A stretch of DNA of 64,000 bases from Vibrio sp. BS-M-Sm-2. Lineage in GTDB: Bacteria > Pseudomonadota > Gammaproteobacteria > Enterobacterales > Vibrionaceae. Of the stretch, positions 60,198 to 64,000 are shown piece after piece. The position numbers were made by a program, and so were the translations under genes. Each line of letters opens with the position of its first letter. Positions within the stretch are counted from its first letter, which is position 1. The notes beneath the pieces were generated by a model that saw nothing but the letters and a program-made list of their open reading frames with translations, made no database searches and was not told where the DNA came from. The stretch spans positions 1,302,001 to 1,366,000 of the forward strand of contig NZ_CP167895.1 of the NCBI RefSeq assembly GCF_041504345.1, in the 5' to 3' direction.

Positions 60198-61643
60198 ATG
60201 TCACACCGTTTTAATGAATATCGCTTACCACTTGAAAGCTCTCTGAAACATGCAGTTTCTTACCTAGAATCTTTAGCAGATAGACCGGTAGATAAAGGTA
60301 CAACCTCACAAGCTTTACGTGAATCTATCGGCGGAGATTTACCATTGCGACCAACAGACCCATCACAAGTGATTGATGAAATGGTAAAGAATGTCGATGC
60401 TGGTTTAATGGCATCGGGTGGTGCACGTTTTTTTGGGTACGCGATTGGCAGTTCGTTTCCTGCTTCACTAGCAGCAGATTGGCTAGTGAGTGCTTGGGAC
60501 CAAAATGTGCCTTATTACGTTTCTAGCCCTGCTATGTCTGTTGTTGAAGAAACAGCGGCAGAGTGGATGGTTGAGCTATTAGGTTTAAATCAAGGTACGG
60601 CGGTAGGTTTCACTTCTGGTGCGCAAGAAGCTATATACACCGGTTTGATAACCGCCCGCAATACACTGCTTGAACGTGCTGGTTGGGATGTAGTCACCAA
60701 AGGCTTGTTTGGAGCTCCTCGTATTAACGTTGTTGTCAGTGACCAAATCCACTCAACGATAAAGCGCGCACTGTCAATGATTGGTATCGGTCTAGAAACA
60801 ATCGTCAAAGTGCCAACAGACGATAACTTACGCATAATTCCAGACAACCTCAAAGCGACTATTTCTGCGCTAGAAGGTCCAACTCTCGTTTGCGCACAGG
60901 CTGGCTGTATTGATTCAGGTGCATTTGACCCATTTAATGAACTGGCTGATGCCGTAGAAATGCATGGTAATGCATGGCTACACGTAGATGGTGCAATTGG
61001 TTTATGGGCAGCAGCTAGCGATAAACAAAAATACCTGTTGAAAGGGATTGAGAGAGCAGATTCTATTGATACGGATGGCCATAAATGGTTCAACATGCCG
61101 TATGACAGTGGAATGATCATCGTAAAAGACGCCGCTGCGCTATCTAAGGCTATGGGTGGAAGTAATATGGGTGATTACCTTAACGATGCAATGGAAAAAC
61201 CAGATCGAAACGCAATTAACTTTGGTATTTCTGCATCAAGAAGAGCACGTGGCGTTCCTGTGTATGCAGCGTTTAAATCATTAGGTAAAGAAGGGATTGT
61301 TGAGCACATTGATCGTTGTACTGAACTAGCACAGCGTATGGCGAAAAAACTTTCTGCAGTAGAAGGCATCACGATTCTGAACGATGTTGTATCCAATCGT
61401 TTCTCAGCTCAATTTGGTCAAGGTGATGATATCTACCGCAATGAACTCACGGATCGAGTTGTTCACCGTTTGCAGGAAGAAGGAACGCTATATCCATCAA
61501 CTTCGGGCTACAAAGGCTTAAAGACGATGCTGTTCTCGGTTTTGAGTTGCCATACTTCGATGGAAGATATTGACCTTTCTGCTGAAAAGATCATTGAAGC
61601 ATACCAGACGGAGAAAGAATTGATGGATAATGCAGCATCTTAA
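60198..61643 (+). CDS. PLP-dependent group II decarboxylase family enzyme
   Basis: A fold-type I PLP enzyme of 481 aa. The Schiff-base Lys296 is in DTDGHKWFNMPYDSG, close to the group II decarboxylase motif (HKW and PYxxG). The cofactor-binding region includes GFTSGAQEAIYTGLITARNT and WLHVDGAIGLWAA, with Asp in HVDGA. Related enzymes decarboxylate amino acids such as glutamate, aspartate, tyrosine or DOPA; some act in other reactions, so the substrate stays open. The start follows AGAGGAATCATC. A terminator lies 18 bases after the stop. Confidence 0.85.
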   Translation: MSHRFNEYRLPLESSLKHAVSYLESLADRPVDKGTTSQALRESIGGDLPLRPTDPSQVIDEMVKNVDAGLMASGGARFFGYAIGSSFPASLAADWLVSAWDQNVPYYVSSPAMSVVEETAAEWMVELLGLNQGTAVGFTSGAQEAIYTGLITARNTLLERAGWDVVTKGLFGAPRINVVVSDQIHSTIKRALSMIGIGLETIVKVPTDDNLRIIPDNLKATISALEGPTLVCAQAGCIDSGAFDPFNELADAVEMHGNAWLHVDGAIGLWAAASDKQKYLLKGIERADSIDTDGHKWFNMPYDSGMIIVKDAAALSKAMGGSNMGDYLNDAMEKPDRNAINFGISASRRARGVPVYAAFKSLGKEGIVEHIDRCTELAQRMAKKLSAVEGITILNDVVSNRFSAQFGQGDDIYRNELTDRVVHRLQEEGTLYPSTSGYKGLKTMLFSVLSCHTSMEDIDLSAEKIIEAYQTEKELMDNAAS

Positions 61644-61660
61644 TTCATCCTTCAGAGAGT

Positions 61661-61690
61661 AAGTCCCAATTGAATATTGGGGCTTTTTAT
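61661..61690 (+). terminator. Rho-independent terminator after the decarboxylase
   Basis: AAGTCCCAAT 61661-61670 pairs with ATTGGGGCTT 61676-61685 (one G-T pair), followed by TTT. Confidence 0.8.
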
Positions 61691-61763
61691 TAATTTTCAT
61701 CTAATACATGAGTTATGGAATCCTCTACTTATAGGGTTTTGAAAAATAATTATGGAGTTAATT

Positions 61764-62327
61764 ATGAAATTTAAAGCTACGGTTTACCTATTGTTTTCAT
61801 TAATATTAGTGGGTTGTTCTGGTTCATTTATCGTTGATGAGCACGTTATCTCTACAGATGGTGAACATCGATTATTTGAAATTGATAGAGGTTTCGAGTT
61901 CGTTGGCTATTTTGATTATACTAAGGTTAATAGTAATAATAACAGCGTGTTAAGTACAAATCATACAAAGGTTAAAGTGTTTTTAAGTAACAGTGGTGAG
62001 ACTATACTTACACAGATTTCGAATTGTAGTAACTGTGATTTTGATTTAAATCGTAAAGGCAATAAAATATTAAGCTACGCGAATACAAATCGAAATACGT
62101 TGATGGTTAACAGAAAAAACATTAGTGATTTATACAAGCTACATCCTAGTTATATTTCCAAATTAAATAAGTTGCTACCGTTGGGAGATCAAGTCAATAA
62201 CATTAATAACTATTGTTTTGACTATTATGAGCTTCCTCAAAGAAGAAGCAATATTAAAGTCGGAAAGCTTGAGTCTTGTGATATTCCTGTCTCGACAATA
62301 TCAATAAAACACATCAAAGTAATATGA
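61764..62327 (+). CDS. Hypothetical lipoprotein
   Basis: A 187 aa protein from ATG 61764, with GGAG seven bases upstream; ATG 61752 is an alternative. The signal peptide is MKFKATVYLLFSLILVGC, lipobox Cys18, so it should be lipid-anchored. The mature part is rich in Asn and Ser, with Cys pairs ISNCSNCDF and a later NYCFDYYE and ESCDIP. No domain was recognised. Base composition is more AT-rich than its neighbours, possibly a sign of transfer. Its stop lies within a terminator-like hairpin. Confidence 0.72.
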   Translation: MKFKATVYLLFSLILVGCSGSFIVDEHVISTDGEHRLFEIDRGFEFVGYFDYTKVNSNNNSVLSTNHTKVKVFLSNSGETILTQISNCSNCDFDLNRKGNKILSYANTNRNTLMVNRKNISDLYKLHPSYISKLNKLLPLGDQVNNINNYCFDYYELPQRRSNIKVGKLESCDIPVSTISIKHIKVI

Positions 62328-62340
62328 TGTGTTTCATTTA
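62307..62340 (+). terminator. Terminator overlapping the lipoprotein stop codon
   Basis: AAACACATC 62307-62315 pairs with GATGTGTTT 62326-62334, 9 bp, followed by CATTTA. The stem contains the stop codon region of the lipoprotein gene. Confidence 0.6.
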
Positions 62341-62360
62341 AGCAATGCTAAACGCATCAG

Positions 62361-62681
62361 CTATTCACTATCTTGAGATGAATAAAATGCGGTTATGTCT
62401 TTCAAATCTTGATCATTGAGCTTACTCAGTTGTGCTCGCATCATATCTGCGTAGTCGCCTTGTCTGTCTCCGTTTTGATACGCTTTCATGGCATTAAAGA
62501 GATAGAGGGGATCTTGACCTGAAAGGTTTGGGTAGGTGCTATTAGTTGATGGGCTGGTGGGGTTATGGCAAAACACACAGCTTGGAGATTTCAGCTTACC
62601 AAGTTCTGGATCGCCAAAGTCTTCTGCGTGAAGTGTGAAAGAGAGAGTAGCAATGAGTAAAGCTAGGGACTTGTTGTACAC
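62361..62681 (-). CDS. Monoheme c-type cytochrome
   Basis: A small periplasmic cytochrome of 106 aa. The start is GTG 62681, preceded by AGGAG seven bases upstream. The signal peptide is VYNKSLALLIATLSFTLHA. The heme site is CVFCH near residue 35. The Met ligand is probably in YADMMRAQLSKL, as in class I cytochromes c (c553/c5-like), with the C-terminal helix LNDQDLKDITAFYSSQ. It may carry electrons to an oxidase or reductase; partners are not encoded next to it. Confidence 0.87.
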   Translation of the reverse strand: MYNKSLALLIATLSFTLHAEDFGDPELGKLKSPSCVFCHNPTSPSTNSTYPNLSGQDPLYLFNAMKAYQNGDRQGDYADMMRAQLSKLNDQDLKDITAFYSSQDSE

Positions 62682-62768
62682 GTATATACTCCTGTGAAAA
62701 CAAAAGTATAAAGCTTCCCCTTAGGGGAAGCTCAAGTATTAATTGCTATCAGCGGGTGTTTTTTAGCT

Positions 62769-63773
62769 TTAAAGCACTTTATCTAACTCAGTTAAAAATC
62801 GAGAGATATCTTCTGCGCTAATGTCACGGTGAGTCACAAAGCGCACTGGGTTGCCTGGAGACATAGTAATCCCTTGTTTACCTAGCTCTCGTGCGATGCG
62901 GTTGATATCAACAGACTCATCTAACTTCGCAAATACAATGTTGGTTTGAATGAAATCAGGGTTAACCGAAAAACCTTCTAGCTTGCTTAAACCAATCGCT
63001 AGTTTTTTTGCGTTCGCATGGTCTGCTTTAAGCTGAGTCACGTTCTCTGTTAGAGCCATCTTACCAGCTGCGGCAAGAATACCTGCTTGGCGCATACCAC
63101 CGCCGACCATTTTACGTAGTCGACGTGCTTTAGCGATGTACTCTTTGCTGCCAAGAAGTAGTGAACCGATTGGAGCGCCTAAACCTTTCGATAAGCAAAT
63201 CGTCATAGAATCGAAGTGTTGTGCGATCTCTTTAATGTGAACATCTAACGCGACTGCCGCATTGTAGACGCGCGCTCCATCTAGGTGCATTTGCAAGCCA
63301 TGTTGGTTTACGAACTCACGAGCTTCCGCTAAATAAGACATTGGAAGTACTTTACCATTAATCGTATTTTCTAAACTAAGCAGCTTAGTACGTGCAAAGT
63401 GGCTGTCGTCTGGCTTAATCGCAGCAGCAAGTTTTTTAAAATCTAACGTGCCATTTGGGTTGTTTTCAATTGGCTGAGGTTGAATAGAACCAAGTACCGC
63501 AGCGCCGCCAGCTTCGTACTTGTAGTTGTGCGCTTGTTGGCCACAAAGGTATTCGTCACCACGCTCACAGTGCGCCATTAAACCAAGTAGGTTAGCTTGC
63601 GTGCCAGAAGACGTGAACATAGCGGCTTCAAAGCCTGTTTCGTCTGCTGCCCACTGCTCAAGCTCGTTTACTGTTGGGTCGTCACCATAGACATCATCGC
63701 CGACTTCTGCGTTTGCCATTACATCGCGCATTGCTTGTGAGGGTTTAGTTACGGTATCAGAACGAAAGTCCAT
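62769..63773 (-). CDS. ltaE: Low-specificity L-threonine aldolase
   Basis: A PLP enzyme of 334 aa that splits L-threonine and L-allo-threonine into glycine and acetaldehyde. It starts MDFRSDTVTKPSQAMRDVMA, diagnostic for the family. GDDVYGDDPTVNELE, MFTSSGTQANLLGLMAHC, LQMHLDGARVYNAA and the Lys-bearing CLSKGLGAPIGSLLLGS (Schiff-base Lys near 196) follow. AGGAGAG precedes ATG 63773. It is followed leftward by no evident operon partner. Function is firmly predicted. Confidence 0.95.
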   Translation of the reverse strand: MDFRSDTVTKPSQAMRDVMANAEVGDDVYGDDPTVNELEQWAADETGFEAAMFTSSGTQANLLGLMAHCERGDEYLCGQQAHNYKYEAGGAAVLGSIQPQPIENNPNGTLDFKKLAAAIKPDDSHFARTKLLSLENTINGKVLPMSYLAEAREFVNQHGLQMHLDGARVYNAAVALDVHIKEIAQHFDSMTICLSKGLGAPIGSLLLGSKEYIAKARRLRKMVGGGMRQAGILAAAGKMALTENVTQLKADHANAKKLAIGLSKLEGFSVNPDFIQTNIVFAKLDESVDINRIARELGKQGITMSPGNPVRFVTHRDISAEDISRFLTELDKVL

Positions 63774-63790
63774 GTTTCTCTCCTAGAGTA

Positions 63791-64000
63791 TTATAGGTAG
63801 CCGCAGAGTTGGGCTTTACTTAAACAAGCGATAGTTTTTGTATCGGTGATTTGATCGTGTCGTATTTTGTTGTGTAGTTCTTCTAAGCTCAGCTCGATCA
63901 CTTCTATGACTTCATCTTCATCACATTCAAAGCGGGTAGTGAGGCTTAGGTCTTTTGCGACGAATAGATGCTGTATCTCATCGCAGAAGCCAGCTAGAGG
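63791..64000 (-). CDS. NUDIX hydrolase, C-terminal fragment (5' end outside window)
   Basis: The minus-strand frame is open from the window edge to TAA at 63791-63793, giving 69 residues. It contains DEIQHLFVAKDLS, EDEVIEVIELSLEELHNKI and ends SKAQLCGYL. This layout (E-x-I-E-V followed by L-x-E-L) is typical of the C-terminus of ADP-ribose pyrophosphatase-type NUDIX enzymes. The Nudix box itself would lie outside the window, so the family call is from the tail only. It is upstream of ltaE in the same direction with an 18-base gap and may share its transcript. Confidence 0.65.
   Translation of the reverse strand, partial: PLAGFCDEIQHLFVAKDLSLTTRFECDEDEVIEVIELSLEELHNKIRHDQITDTKTIACLSKAQLCGYL

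Noticed and set aside
60590..61120. 176-codon minus-strand frame opposite the PLP decarboxylase
   Set aside because: It lies wholly antisense to the catalytic region of a well-supported gene and lacks a ribosome binding site.
1..64000. tRNA, rRNA, CRISPR arrays, integron attC sites, prophage or plasmid genes
   Set aside because: Reading through found no cloverleaf tail with CCA, no regularly spaced repeats, no integrase and no phage structural genes.

Overview
The window looks like about 64 kb of a marine Vibrio chromosome, most like the Splendidus group and probably chromosome 2. This is inferred from gene content: a phaB-phaA-phaP-phaC cluster, napFDABC with a diverging NarQ/NarP pair, a VolA-type surface lipase overlapping a FadL porin gene, and a ToxR/ToxS-like membrane regulator pair. 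No rRNA, tRNA, CRISPR array, prophage or integron was seen. The only mobile element is one IS3-family copy.

Layout. 1-5.4 kb: tail of a CobW-like GTPase gene, a RhlE-like RNA helicase, a LysE-family exporter, a Tat-exported PhoX phosphatase and a YggL-type protein. 5.7-9.4 kb: two spondin-domain exported proteins followed by a response regulator and sensor kinase, apparently one operon. 9.4-13.6 kb: small hypotheticals and a DMT exporter divergent from an Lrp-type regulator. 14.1-18.5 kb: polyhydroxyalkanoate genes, with phaB split by a one-base frameshift. 18.6-27.4 kb: periplasmic nitrate reductase, NarQ/NarP-like sensing and a DcuC-like carrier, a coherent anaerobic block with NarP-like and FNR-like sites between nap and narQ. 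27.8-37.4 kb: a ToxS/ToxR-like pair facing volA-fadL and then an RND efflux adaptor and pump, the pump broken by a second one-base frameshift. 39.6-47.9 kb: a complete mannosylglycerate pathway: GntR regulator, PTS permease, GH38 hydrolase, glycerate kinase and mannose-6-phosphate isomerase. 48-64 kb: an ABM-fold monooxygenase, a phosphoesterase lipoprotein, the IS element, a fatty acid desaturase, an acetyltransferase, a diguanylate cyclase, the YlqF GTPase, a DUF2955/HlyD export pair, an AraC regulator, a PLP decarboxylase, a cytochrome c, threonine aldolase and the end of a NUDIX gene.

How it works together. The nap/narQP/dcuC block supports nitrate and fumarate respiration. VolA can release fatty acids from lysophospholipids for FadL to take up, and PHA genes can store the resulting acetyl-CoA. 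The mng operon converts mannosylglycerate, a red-algal solute (digeneaside), into two glycolytic intermediates. Together these suggest a heterotroph living with algae or animals.

Most notable observations: an IS inserted into the loop of a terminator hairpin with a 3-bp target duplication; homopolymer frameshifts in phaB (A7) and the RND pump (G6), which are either sequence errors or real and perhaps reversible; the self-contained mng operon with a repeat-rich promoter and a structured leader; the spondin pair linked to a two-component system; and the ToxRS-like pair beside volA-fadL.
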